In this document: positions 14,124-22,023 of the stretch, piece after piece
How positions within the stretch are numbered: the first letter of the stretch is position 1
How the letters are laid out: each line of letters opens with the position of its first letter
Assembly: GCA_014379785.1 (NCBI GenBank)
Contig: JACMLD010000321.1
Span: forward strand, 1 to 30,062
Reading direction: 5' to 3'
Source: Chitinophagaceae bacterium
GTDB lineage: Bacteria > Bacteroidota > Bacteroidia > Chitinophagales > Chitinophagaceae
DNA length: 30,062 bases
The notes under the pieces: generated by a model
Databases searched by the model: none
What the model saw: the letters and a program-made list of their open reading frames with translations, nothing else
Told to the model about the DNA's origin: nothing
Translations under genes and position numbers: made by a program

Positions 14124-15407
14124 ATGATAAGACTCCCCGGACTGGCATTGCTCTTACTGGCAGGCACCGCCTCTGCTCAAAAGAACCTAGACAAAATCAT
14201 CAACGAAAAAGAAGTAGCAAGGATAGAAAAAGTCTTGTCGGCGGATGAGCTGATGGGGCGAAGACCCTTCACGCCAGGCATTGAAAAAGCCGCGGATTTT
14301 ATTGCCGCAGAATTCAAGGCAGCAGGATTGCAGACTTTTTCCGGCAGCAGCTTCCGACAGACATTCTCCATAGTGCGACCGAAACAGATTTCGGCATCGG
14401 CAACCGTTAACGCCATACAGTTGACCCCTCAGCAGTTTGTGGTCGTGACCTCACAACCGGATCTGAAGGTAGATGCAGCTTCCAATTACAATAAAATCAG
14501 GATAGCCGCGGGAGCAAATCTGTTCTCAGAAGCACGCCGGCTGGCAGGTGCAGGCAAGAATATGCTGATACTGGTTGACACCTCCTTTTCCAAAAACTTT
14601 GGTTCACTCGCCGGATTAAAAAGAAACCTGATCAAATCGGAATACAACGTTGTTTTTATTCTCACACAGGAGGATCCGGTCACCTACCTCATCGAGGCAA
14701 AACACGAAATCCCCGAGCCGCAGTCACTTTCAAATGTGGTTGGCATACTGCCCGGCAAATCAAAGAAAGACGAATATGTAATTTTTAGCGGCCACTACGA
14801 TCATCTTGGTATCGGAAAACCTGTGGATGGCGATTCTATCTACAATGGTGCAAACGATGATGCAGCCGGTACCACGGCAGTGATGATGCTCGCAAAATAT
14901 TTCAGCAGCATAAAAGACAATGAGCGCACACTGGTGTTCGCAGCCTTCACAGCCGAGGAGTCAGGAGGCTTTGGCGCAACCTATTTCTCGCGCCAGTTTG
15001 ATCCCGCAAAAGTAATGGCCATGTTCAATATCGAAATGATTGGAACCGAAAGCAAATGGGGTAAAAATTCAGCCTTCATTACCGGCTACGAAAAAACGGA
15101 TATGGGTACCATTCTTGAAAAAAATCTTGAAGGAACAGGTTTCAAATTTTATCCGGACCCCTATATCGAACTTGATCTCTTTTATCGTTCAGACAATGCA
15201 ACCCTTGCCAGGCTTGGTGTTCCGGCGCATACTATTTCCACTTCCAAAATGGACGCCGAACCAAATTACCATAAACCGAGTGATGAATTTGAAACGCTTG
15301 ACATGAAAAATATGGCGGAGATCATTCGTGCCATTGCCCTTAGCTCAAGAACCATAGTGAGCGGCAAGGAAACGCCTTCTCGGGTCAATACCAGTTCGCT
15401 GAAGTAA
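14124..15407 (+). CDS. Secreted M28-family zinc metallopeptidase
   Basis: A 427-residue exported peptidase. The start at 14124 gives a proper signal peptide (MIRLPGLALLLLAGTASAQ); the longer open frame from 14040 only adds 28 codons read from repeat copy B. The M28 core shows VIFSGHYDHLGIG (zinc His and Asp), YNGANDDAAGTTAVMMLAKYF (bridging Asp) and TLVFAAFTAEESGGFGATYF (catalytic Glu plus metal Glu), with later ligands in FNIEMIG and the C-terminal PNYHKPSDEFETLD (final His). Family members are aminopeptidases or similar exopeptidases, probably periplasmic or secreted here. The residues around 80-190 form an insert before the catalytic core, of PA-domain-like length. The stop codon abuts the stop of the convergent hydrolase gene. 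Confidence 0.93.
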   Translation: MIRLPGLALLLLAGTASAQKNLDKIINEKEVARIEKVLSADELMGRRPFTPGIEKAADFIAAEFKAAGLQTFSGSSFRQTFSIVRPKQISASATVNAIQLTPQQFVVVTSQPDLKVDAASNYNKIRIAAGANLFSEARRLAGAGKNMLILVDTSFSKNFGSLAGLKRNLIKSEYNVVFILTQEDPVTYLIEAKHEIPEPQSLSNVVGILPGKSKKDEYVIFSGHYDHLGIGKPVDGDSIYNGANDDAAGTTAVMMLAKYFSSIKDNERTLVFAAFTAEESGGFGATYFSRQFDPAKVMAMFNIEMIGTESKWGKNSAFITGYEKTDMGTILEKNLEGTGFKFYPDPYIELDLFYRSDNATLARLGVPAHTISTSKMDAEPNYHKPSDEFETLDMKNMAEIIRAIALSSRTIVSGKETPSRVNTSSLK

Positions 15408-16277
15408 TTATTTTGTGCCGTCGGCCATGGGACTATTCATCACATGAGTGAGCAGAATTTCTTTTACAAGATCTGCACGTTCCCATCTGATCATGTGTTT
15501 TACGGTGGGCAGAAAAATAAAATCGGCTTTCTTGCCTTTGAGCTGCTCGCGCGCAAAATCGAGATTGGCGGGGTCTACAATATCATCGGCTCCACCCTGT
15601 ACTACAGTGGCCGGTATGTTGAGATTGCTCCATTCGAGTTGCAGTTTTTCCAACTCCTTTACATGACTCATCTTTTCGTCAGTGGCGTTGTTGATGAATC
15701 GCGGAAGACACCATTTCAATGGGGCCTGGACGATGTAGCGGTGAAACCACCAGAATTTTTCCTTTTTTGGATCAATCGCTGCGGCCAGCATGACCACATG
15801 ATAAAAATCTTCTGGATACATAATGGCAAGTTTTGCGGCAATCGGTCCACCGAATGAACTTCCCATCACAATTCCTTTTTTCCTGGATTTATTGAGGCGC
15901 AATGCTTCGTGGATTGCGACCGCCTGCGTGGTGATACTGGTGACAGCTCTTCTTTTTCCTTTGAATCTCGACATATTATAACCCAGCCTGTCCACAGCAA
16001 TGATATGATAGTGCTGCTGAAGCAGGGTATCGTCCAGCACGTTTCTGCTGCCGTACCAGGCACCCGGAGCGCCATGCACAAGAAGGAGTGGCGGCAGCGT
16101 ATCATTGCCTGCTGTGGCGCAGAATAGTTTTACAGAGTCGTTTCTAACGGTGAAGTAGGTGGGTTTTGCAGATTTGTTGCGGTAATATTCCCTCAACTCC
16201 CTGTCAGACATTACAAACCTGCTGAAGCATCCGCTGCCGGCAAGAGCTATCAATATGGAAAGAATACTGAGACGCAT
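15408..16277 (-). CDS. Alpha/beta-hydrolase lipoprotein
   Basis: A 289-residue alpha/beta-hydrolase with a lipoprotein signal (MRLSILSILIALAGSGCF, Cys17), so it is probably membrane-anchored on the periplasmic side. The fold landmarks are the oxyanion loop LLLVHGAPGAWYGS, the nucleophile elbow GSSFGG (Ser141), the acid in VVQGGADDIVDPAN and the histidine in LPTVKHMIRWE. The substrate is unknown; esterase or peptidase activity is possible. The ATG at 16277 lies 8 bp after the stop of the GGGP-synthase-like gene, so the two form an operon; a link to lipid metabolism is possible but only inferred from position. Confidence 0.88.
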   Translation of the reverse strand: MRLSILSILIALAGSGCFSRFVMSDRELREYYRNKSAKPTYFTVRNDSVKLFCATAGNDTLPPLLLVHGAPGAWYGSRNVLDDTLLQQHYHIIAVDRLGYNMSRFKGKRRAVTSITTQAVAIHEALRLNKSRKKGIVMGSSFGGPIAAKLAIMYPEDFYHVVMLAAAIDPKKEKFWWFHRYIVQAPLKWCLPRFINNATDEKMSHVKELEKLQLEWSNLNIPATVVQGGADDIVDPANLDFAREQLKGKKADFIFLPTVKHMIRWERADLVKEILLTHVMNSPMADGTK

Positions 16278-16285
16278 CGGAGAGT

Positions 16286-17047
16286 TTAGTGTCCGGCTTT
16301 TACCGGCACAGCATGAATGGCCGCGCTCATTTCGCCAATAAGAGATGGATCCTTTTCTATGGCGTTTCCGATAACGATCACATCGGCCCCCGCCTTACAG
16401 TTGAGATACGCTTTTTCTGGTGTCGTTATTCCTCCTCCAACAATAAGGGGAGCCTCAATAACGCCTGACACTTTCTCTATCATCGCCTCGCTGATAGGCC
16501 TCTTGGCGCCGCTTCCGGCGTCCATGTATATGACTTTCATCCCGAGCATTTCGCCGGCCATGGCCGTGCACATAGCAATTTCATTTTTGTCGGCCGGAAT
16601 AGGAGCTGCATTGCTGATGTACGAGACAGTTGTAGGAGCACCACCGTCGATGACCATATAACCGGTAGAAAGGATTTCGAGACCGCTTTTTTTAACGGCA
16701 GCAGCAGATATAACGTGCTGGCCTATGAGTAATTCAGGATTTCGTCCGGAGATGAGTGAAAGATACAGTAGACCGTCGGCATCCCTAGAAATCTGGGAGG
16801 GACTGCCAGGGAAGAGAATAACAGGAATATCGCACTGTTTGCGGATATGCTGTACCACATCGTCGAGATGGTTGGAAATCACCAGGCTGCCACCTACAAA
16901 CAGGTAATCGGCAGATGCCCGGATAGCCAGACTGGTCAGCTGATCCAATGCCTTTGAATCAACTTTATCGGGGTCGATCAGTACGGCAAAGGATTTTCTT
17001 CCCTTGTTTTTTCGCTCCAGTAATTGTTGATACAAACGGGTCTTCAT
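16286..17047 (-). CDS. Geranylgeranylglyceryl/heptaprenylglyceryl phosphate synthase-like protein
   Basis: A 253-residue TIM-barrel prenyltransferase of the GGGPS/PcrB family, which joins a polyprenyl diphosphate to sn-glycerol 1-phosphate. Conserved blocks: FAVLIDPDKVD, ADYLFVGGSLV, IPVILFPGSPSQISRDADGLLYLSLISGRNPELLIGQHV, IYMDAGSGAKRPI and the phosphate-binding end PLIVGGGITTPEKAYLNCKAGADVIVIGNAIEKD. In archaea this step makes the ether-lipid core; homologues exist in Bacteroidota, where the physiological product is less clear. The open frame reaches 17140, but a near-consensus -7 box on the minus strand (CATTTTTG, 17073-17080) lies between that start and MKTRLYQQLLERKNKGRK at 17047, favouring the shorter form. 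It is co-directional with a hydrolase 8 bp downstream. Confidence 0.9.
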   Translation of the reverse strand: MKTRLYQQLLERKNKGRKSFAVLIDPDKVDSKALDQLTSLAIRASADYLFVGGSLVISNHLDDVVQHIRKQCDIPVILFPGSPSQISRDADGLLYLSLISGRNPELLIGQHVISAAAVKKSGLEILSTGYMVIDGGAPTTVSYISNAAPIPADKNEIAMCTAMAGEMLGMKVIYMDAGSGAKRPISEAMIEKVSGVIEAPLIVGGGITTPEKAYLNCKAGADVIVIGNAIEKDPSLIGEMSAAIHAVPVKAGH

Positions 17048-17133
17048 CAGGCATCGTTCGTTGATACTACTGCAAAAATGCATAAAGTTTTCCGCTTTAC
17101 CACGCTTTATTAAAAACGGAATTTTACGGGCAG

Positions 17134-17158
17134 CCGGCACGTGATTTTTCGGTGCCGG
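17134..17158. promoter_or_regulatory. GC-rich inverted repeat upstream of the GGGPS-like gene
   Basis: Perfect 7-bp arms CCGGCAC and GTGCCGG with an 11-bp T-rich loop. No T run follows on either strand, so a terminator role is not supported; it could be an operator or a structured element. Confidence 0.35.
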
Positions 17159-17376
17159 AGACAGAATGAAAAATTATCAACTGACCATGATCGTTAGACA
17201 CGATTCTCGCCCAACTGGCTGGTTTGCTATGTTTCACAGGAATGGGATTTCAGATATACAGATACTAATTTTTTTATTCAATCCCACCAAATAATATTTA
17301 TCCATTTTAAGGTGTTTTTCTGTTTATAAGTACACGGATACACTGCCAGCCTGCATTACCAAATTGTTAAGCTTGT

Positions 17377-17385
17377 TTTTCCACA
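17377..17385 (+). promoter_or_regulatory. DnaA-box-like site in the nrdJ leader
   Basis: TTTTCCACA fits the relaxed DnaA consensus TTWTNCACA and lies 112 bp before the nrdJ ATG. DnaA regulates ribonucleotide reductase genes in some bacteria, but one 9-mer match can be chance. Confidence 0.25.
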
Positions 17386-17497
17386 CGCTGTTAATATTAT
17401 GGGCGTGGGAATATGAAAATCAAAAAATATTTTCGTCTTCCTCATCGTAGAAACAACCTAACAAGTTTTAAATAATCATAAGAAATTCCTCAGTGTT

Positions 17498-20400
17498 ATG
17501 GCACCCAAAAAGCAACCTAAAGGCTTGGAGTTCAGCCGTCGCTTCACCCGCGACGACGTAAATGTATTCGATCAGTTCGAGTACGACTACCGCACTTCTA
17601 TCATCCGCAACCCGAGCGGAGAAGTCGTTTTTGAAATGAACAACGTTGAGGTGCCGAAGCAGTGGAGTCAGATAGCAACGGACATTCTTGCACAGAAATA
17701 CTTCCGCAAGGCGGGTGTTCCACAGCCTGATGGCAGCCTTGGTCGCGAGACTTCGGTAAAACAGGTAGCCGAAAGAATGGCCAATTGCTGGAGGGTCTGG
17801 GGTGAGCGTTATGACTATTTCAGCTCTGCGACCGATGCGCAGATTTTCTACGAAGAGCTTGTCTACAGCATTCTGAACCAGGCTTGTGTGCCAAACAGCC
17901 CGCAATGGTTCAATACCGGACTGCACGAAAGCTATGGCATCAAAGGCAAGCCGCAGGGTCACTATTTCGTTGACAATAACGACGGCATTCTCAAAAAATC
18001 AACTTCCGCATACGAGCGTCCGCAGCCGCATGCCTGCTTTATCCTCAGCGTGACCGATGACCTGGTAAACGATGGTGGCATCATGGACCTTTGGGTAAGA
18101 GAAGCAAGAATATTCAAATATGGTTCCGGAGTCGGAACCAATTTCTCCAATATCCGCGGAGAAGGTGAAAGGCTCAGCGGCGGCGGCACTTCCTCCGGTC
18201 TGATGAGTTTTCTGAAAATCGGCGATCGCGCAGCCGGCGCCATTAAAAGTGGGGGTACAACCCGCCGCGCCGCCAAAATGGTCTGCCTGGATCTGGATCA
18301 CCCCGAAATCATTGATTTCATTGATTGGAAAGTAGAAGAAGAAAAGAAAGTGGGCGCACTGATCGCTGCCGGCTATGCGAGCGACTACGAAGGAGAAGCA
18401 TACCGCACCGTGAGCGGACAAAACAGCAATAATTCGATAAGAATACCACACGAGTTTTTTGAAAAACTGGAAAAGAACGAAGACTGGGAGCTGAAAGCCA
18501 GGACAGACGGAAGGGTGATGAAAAAAATCCCTGCCCGCGAGTTGTGGAACAAGATTGCCTATGCAGCGTGGCGTTGTGCAGACCCGGGTACCCAATACGA
18601 CACCACCATAAATGAGTGGCATACCTGCCCCGAAGGTGGACGAATCCGGGCCTCCAACCCTTGTTCAGAGTACATGTTTCTCGACAACACGGCCTGTAAC
18701 CTTGCCTCTGTAAACCTCCGTCAGTTTTTTGACGGCGACACCAACCAGTTCGACGTTTCAGGTTTTGAATATACCTGCCGTCTCTGGACAGTTGTCCTTG
18801 AAGTATCTGTACTCATGGCGCAATTTCCGAGCAAGGAAGTGGCGCAGCTTTCATTCGATTACAGAACTCTCGGACTTGGCTATGCGAACCTCGGCTCGAT
18901 GCTGATGGTCAGCGGCATTCCATACGACAGCGAAGAAGCAAGAGGAATCGCAGGCGCCATCACGGCCATCATGACCGGCATAGCCTACAAAACTTCTGCG
19001 GAAATGTCTGCCTTTCTCGGACCATTCGCCCGTTACGAAGAAAACAAGGAGCACATGCTCCGCGTTATGCGCAACCACAGACTGGCCGCTTATGACGCTG
19101 ACGAGTATGAAAAATTAAGCCTGAAACCACAGGGTATCAAAGCTAAGTTCTGTCCTGACTACCTGCTTACCGCAGCTACAAAGGCATGGGACGACGCGGT
19201 GCAGCTGGGTGAAAAATATGGATTCCGCAACGCACAGACGACGGTTATCGCTCCAACCGGCACCATTGGACTGGTAATGGATTGCGACACAACCGGTGTT
19301 GAGCCTGATTTTGCGCTGGTGAAATTCAAAAAACTCAGCGGTGGCGGATATTTCAAAATCATCAATCAGTCAGTACCACAGGCGTTGAAAAACCTGGGAT
19401 ACAATCAGAAAGATGCGGACGCCATTGTAAAATATGCAGTGGGCAGCGGTTCATTTGCCGGTGCGCCTCATGTGAATCATCAGACCCTCAGCGAAAAAGG
19501 ATTCCTGTCTGACGAGATCAAAAAGCTCGATGCAGCGGTTACCACAGCTTTCGAAATCGGTTTTGTGTTCAACGTTTATACACTTGGAGAAGCATGTCTG
19601 CAGAGACTTGGCTTCAAACCAGAACAATATTTCAACTTTGAATGGAGTCTGCTTGAATCACTGGGTTATACCGATGAGGAAATCGAAGCAGCGAATGATT
19701 TTGTTTGCGGCACCATGACCATCGAAGGCGCTCCTTTGCTGAAAGACGAGCATCTGCCGGTTTTCGACTGCGCAAACAAATGCGGCAAGAAAGGCGTTCG
19801 GTTTATCCATGCCAATGGTCATATCCGGATGATGGGTGCGGCACAACCATTCCTGAGCGGAGCGATTTCAAAAACAATCAACCTCCCCAATGAGGCGACA
19901 GTTGAAGAAATTGCTGACTGCTATATGCTCAGCTGGCGTCTCGGCCTCAAGGCCAATGCCCTTTATCGCGATGGTTCAAAGATGAGCCAGCCACTCAGCA
20001 ACAAATCTGACAAGAAGAAAAAAGATACAGCAGGCGCAGCAGCAGAAGCCGAGGCAGCGCAGGCACAGGAATCAAATATCGTTGACCTCGGCAAACTCAC
20101 CATCAATGAGCTGCTGGAAGAAGTGCAGAAACGCGTGCAGGCCTCTCCTGACACAAAATTAAAACGCCAGCTGGCCAATATTGTCGAAAGAAGAACACTT
20201 CCGGCGAAGAGACGCGGCTTTACGCAGAAAGCGAAGATCAATGGACAGGCGTTGTTTCTCAGAACCGGTGAATACGGTGACGGGACTATCGGAGAAATCT
20301 TTGTAGACATGGCCAAGGAAGGCGCTACAATGAGAAGCATGCTGAACTGTTTTGCGATTTCGATATCGATCGGTTTGCAATACGGTGTGCCCCTCGAAGA

Positions 20401-20863
20401 GTTTGTAGAAAAATTTGTGTTTACCAGGTTTGAGCCGGCCGGTATGGTGGATCATCCGAATATAAAATCAACTACATCTATCGTCGACTTTATTTTCCGC
20501 GCGCTGGCATACGAGTATCTCGGCAGAACCGATCTGGTGCATGTGCTCGATAAACCAGAGGTGATGAATACAGGGACGGATGCATGGGACGATACCCCCG
20601 AAGCAGGCGTTGCGAGCAAAACTCCGGAGCTGAGTGATGTAAGAATTCTGGCGCCCGTATCACGACCAGCTGATGCAACTGCGGCCGTAAAGCCTGCCAA
20701 GACTGCGGTGAAAGCCGAGGGCAACAGCCTGGATGCTGTGAATGCTGCGGCTAAAAGCATGCAGAGTGATGCACCGGCCTGTAATACCTGCGGACATATC
20801 ACCATCAGAAGCGGCACCTGCTACAAATGCCTCAATTGCGGCAATAGCATGGGCTGCAGCTAA
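17498..20863 (+). CDS. nrdJ: Adenosylcobalamin-dependent (class II) ribonucleotide reductase
   Basis: A 1121-residue class II ribonucleotide reductase that makes deoxyribonucleotides using adenosylcobalamin as radical source, needing no oxygen and no second subunit. Active-site residues fit the family: Cys180 in HACFILS, then NPCSE with Asn387, Cys389 (thiyl radical position) and Glu391, and Cys400 in TACNLASVNL; the 11-residue Cys389-Cys400 spacing is as in the known Thermotoga enzyme. The PTGTIGLVMDCDTTGVEPDFAL block is also typical. Beyond about residue 830 there is a lysine/alanine/glutamate-rich linker and a second conserved domain (RRGFTQKAKINGQALFLRTGEYGDG). The C-terminus has a CxxC..CxxC zinc-ribbon-like tail ending GCS (CNTCGHITIRSG, CYKCLNCGNSMGC). 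No nrdAB or nrdD is nearby. An intrinsic terminator follows 33 bp downstream. Confidence 0.97.
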   Translation: MAPKKQPKGLEFSRRFTRDDVNVFDQFEYDYRTSIIRNPSGEVVFEMNNVEVPKQWSQIATDILAQKYFRKAGVPQPDGSLGRETSVKQVAERMANCWRVWGERYDYFSSATDAQIFYEELVYSILNQACVPNSPQWFNTGLHESYGIKGKPQGHYFVDNNDGILKKSTSAYERPQPHACFILSVTDDLVNDGGIMDLWVREARIFKYGSGVGTNFSNIRGEGERLSGGGTSSGLMSFLKIGDRAAGAIKSGGTTRRAAKMVCLDLDHPEIIDFIDWKVEEEKKVGALIAAGYASDYEGEAYRTVSGQNSNNSIRIPHEFFEKLEKNEDWELKARTDGRVMKKIPARELWNKIAYAAWRCADPGTQYDTTINEWHTCPEGGRIRASNPCSEYMFLDNTACNLASVNLRQFFDGDTNQFDVSGFEYTCRLWTVVLEVSVLMAQFPSKEVAQLSFDYRTLGLGYANLGSMLMVSGIPYDSEEARGIAGAITAIMTGIAYKTSAEMSAFLGPFARYEENKEHMLRVMRNHRLAAYDADEYEKLSLKPQGIKAKFCPDYLLTAATKAWDDAVQLGEKYGFRNAQTTVIAPTGTIGLVMDCDTTGVEPDFALVKFKKLSGGGYFKIINQSVPQALKNLGYNQKDADAIVKYAVGSGSFAGAPHVNHQTLSEKGFLSDEIKKLDAAVTTAFEIGFVFNVYTLGEACLQRLGFKPEQYFNFEWSLLESLGYTDEEIEAANDFVCGTMTIEGAPLLKDEHLPVFDCANKCGKKGVRFIHANGHIRMMGAAQPFLSGAISKTINLPNEATVEEIADCYMLSWRLGLKANALYRDGSKMSQPLSNKSDKKKKDTAGAAAEAEAAQAQESNIVDLGKLTINELLEEVQKRVQASPDTKLKRQLANIVERRTLPAKRRGFTQKAKINGQALFLRTGEYGDGTIGEIFVDMAKEGATMRSMLNCFAISISIGLQYGVPLEEFVEKFVFTRFEPAGMVDHPNIKSTTSIVDFIFRALAYEYLGRTDLVHVLDKPEVMNTGTDAWDDTPEAGVASKTPELSDVRILAPVSRPADATAAVKPAKTAVKAEGNSLDAVNAAAKSMQSDAPACNTCGHITIRSGTCYKCLNCGNSMGCS

Positions 20864-20896
20864 ACATTCATTTTCTATCGGACGGTTTTAAAATAT

Positions 20897-20928
20897 AAAT
20901 CCGCTTATTTCTATAAGCGGATTTTTTT
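20897..20928 (+). terminator. Intrinsic terminator of nrdJ
   Basis: Perfect 12-bp stem AAATCCGCTTAT / ATAAGCGGATTT (20897-20908, 20913-20924) with a TTCT loop; the T run continues to 20928. The A-rich left side could let it also act on transcripts from the opposite strand. Confidence 0.93.
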
Positions 20929-20930
20929 AT

Positions 20931-21059
20931 GTCATTTCGATTTAGCGCAGCGAGTGGAGAAATCCCCAACCGCTGTCAGTGAACCAACTCCGGCCCACGC
21001 GTCGCTGAAGCTTCGCGGGGCACATCGGCAGGGGATGTCTCGGCTGCGCTCGACATGAC
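20931..21059. repeat. Interspersed nested-palindrome repeat, copy C
   Basis: Outer arms GTCATTTCGA (20931-20940) and TCGACATGAC (21050-21059), 9 of 10 positions matching as an inverted repeat; inner arms GGAGAAATCCCC (20956-20967) and GGGGATGTCTC (21031-21041). It starts 2 bp after the nrdJ terminator T run and ends 11 bp before the stop of the convergent gene. Confidence 0.85.
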
Positions 21060-21070
21060 CGCAACCCGGT

Positions 21071-21664
21071 CTACCAATTCTTTTTGATAAATTCTGCGAC
21101 TTCTCTTCCTGCAATTGCATAAGCTTCTGCAAGACGTGCACCGGTGTCGAAATCCATACCGAAAGCCATACGTCCCTCTGCTCTTGTCACAGAAAGCTTG
21201 GCAATTACTTTGTCCTTGTTATGCGTTTCTACTATCCATACCTCTGCATTCGTAGATGCATTCTTGCGTGAAATAGCGATGTTATAACCAGGCTCCGTAA
21301 AAGTAGTCTTGTAGATGAGCGTATACTTGGCGTGGTTGTCGATAGACATTCCAATCTCCTTTGTAAACAAATCGTTGAATTTTGGCTTGAACCTGTCCGT
21401 GCGATCGTCGACCCATGACTGCGCCCATTTGTCGCCCTTTCCCGCTTCTTTCTTATTGTATTCCGCTGTCTTGTCCCTTACATAATCCGCTTCCTTGTCG
21501 TACTTGCCCACCTTCATATTGTCAAAGGTAAATTCGGTGTAAATGGTCTTTTCAGACTTGAGTGGTGAAAGATTTCCTTCGAGTAACTTGATTCTCTGCG
21601 CGCTCAGAACTGCCGTTGTCATACAGAGCAACAACAGGGCTGCAATCGGTTTTACAATTTTCAT
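21071..21664 (-). CDS. Secreted protein of unknown function
   Basis: A 197-residue protein with a signal peptide (MKIVKPIAALLLLCMTTAVLSAQ). The mature part begins RIKLLEGNLSPLKSEKTIYTEFTFDNMKVGKY, a pattern seen in several uncharacterised Bacteroidota periplasmic proteins, then a lysine/aspartate-rich helical stretch (DKEADYVRDKTAEYNKKEAGKGDKW) and a beta-rich end (AKYTLIYKTTFTEPGYNIAIS, AEVWIVETHNKDKVIAKLSV). I cannot name the family or assign a function. It stands alone, convergent to nrdJ. A promoter with TTTTG, an 18-bp spacer and TAATTTAG lies just upstream. Confidence 0.8.
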   Translation of the reverse strand: MKIVKPIAALLLLCMTTAVLSAQRIKLLEGNLSPLKSEKTIYTEFTFDNMKVGKYDKEADYVRDKTAEYNKKEAGKGDKWAQSWVDDRTDRFKPKFNDLFTKEIGMSIDNHAKYTLIYKTTFTEPGYNIAISRKNASTNAEVWIVETHNKDKVIAKLSVTRAEGRMAFGMDFDTGARLAEAYAIAGREVAEFIKKNW

Positions 21665-21691
21665 TGGTGTTTTTTTGGGGTTATCAATCGG

Positions 21692-21722
21692 CTAAATTAA
21701 TAAAATCGTCCACAAACCAAAA
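21692..21722 (-). promoter_or_regulatory. Candidate promoter of the secreted protein gene at 21664
   Basis: Minus strand: -33 box TTTTG (CAAAA at 21718-21722), 18-bp spacer, and -7 box TAATTTAG (21692-21699), one base off TAnnTTTG. The predicted leader is about 20 nt. It is one of the few sites here with both boxes at normal spacing. Confidence 0.45.
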
Positions 21723-21824
21723 TAACCTTCGAATGAATTGTGTTTTTACAGGCATGAAACGAAGCGTTAATATTAGTTAAATTTATAATAAACCAATTAT
21801 TCCGGCGTTTAACACATCACAAAC

Positions 21825-21950
21825 ATGTACTATATGAAAACGGTCCTTTATATCTTCGTTCTTGCCATTGCATTTACCTCATGCAGCCGCGCTGTAACTC
21901 CCGGTGAAGCCGCCAGCAAAAGTTATAAATCCTGCAGACCGGTAAAATAA
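21825..21950 (+). CDS. 41-residue putative lipoprotein
   Basis: A short frame below usual length limits: ATG at 21825, a hydrophobic stretch KTVLYIFVLAIAFTSC that ends in a lipobox-like FTSC (Cys20), then a short mature peptide SRAVTPGEAASKSYKSCRPVK and TAA. A second in-frame ATG (21834) would remove three residues and gives a standard MKTVLY start. The textbook lipoprotein signal, the basic tail and a TP-EAA-K-YK-CR pattern that I recall from tiny Bacteroidota lipoproteins argue that it is real. Function unknown. It is transcribed toward the YcxB-like gene, 73 bp away. Confidence 0.65.
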   Translation: MYYMKTVLYIFVLAIAFTSCSRAVTPGEAASKSYKSCRPVK

Positions 21951-21962
21951 ACTCCGGCCGTT

Positions 21963-21989
21963 TTGGAATCACAAAAGTGTTTTACTTTG
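21963..21989 (+). promoter_or_regulatory. Candidate promoter of the YcxB-like gene
   Basis: TTG at 21963-21965 (in TTTTG), 16-bp spacer, then TTACTTTG (21982-21989), one base off TAnnTTTG, 34 bp before the ATG at 22024. Confidence 0.3.
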
Positions 21990-22023
21990 CGCAAACGCGG
22001 TTTAATAAGTAAGAAGCTTTTGC

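Larger units (their letters stand above)
17048..17497. other. 450-bp gene-free region between GGGPS-like gene and nrdJ
   Basis: This divergent region must hold both promoters. I see a minus-strand CATTTTTG box (17073-17080) for the GGGPS-like gene and a weak TATTTTCG (17428-17435) on the nrdJ side. Inverted repeats are CCGGCAC/GTGCCGG (17134-17140, 17152-17158) and TGGGATT/AATCCCA (17243-17249, 17280-17286). A bulged hairpin with TTCC and CACGC pairing to GCGTGGGAA (about 17379-17411) overlaps a DnaA-box-like TTTTCCACA (17377-17385). I do not recognise a cobalamin riboswitch: the B12-box pattern was not found by eye. Confidence 0.5.

Noticed and set aside
17048..17140. 31-residue N-terminal extension of the GGGPS-like protein
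   Set aside because: A -7-like box (17073-17080) lies inside it and the conserved protein begins at MKTRLYQQLLERK; the extension has no domain content.
17166..17294. 42-codon open frame in the nrdJ leader
   Set aside because: No signal peptide, lipobox or recognisable motif, no promoter box at a fitting distance, and it overlaps inverted-repeat structure; most likely chance.
17300..17497. Cobalamin riboswitch upstream of the B12-dependent reductase
   Set aside because: I looked for the conserved B12-box pattern and supporting stems and did not find them by eye; a covariance-model search would decide.
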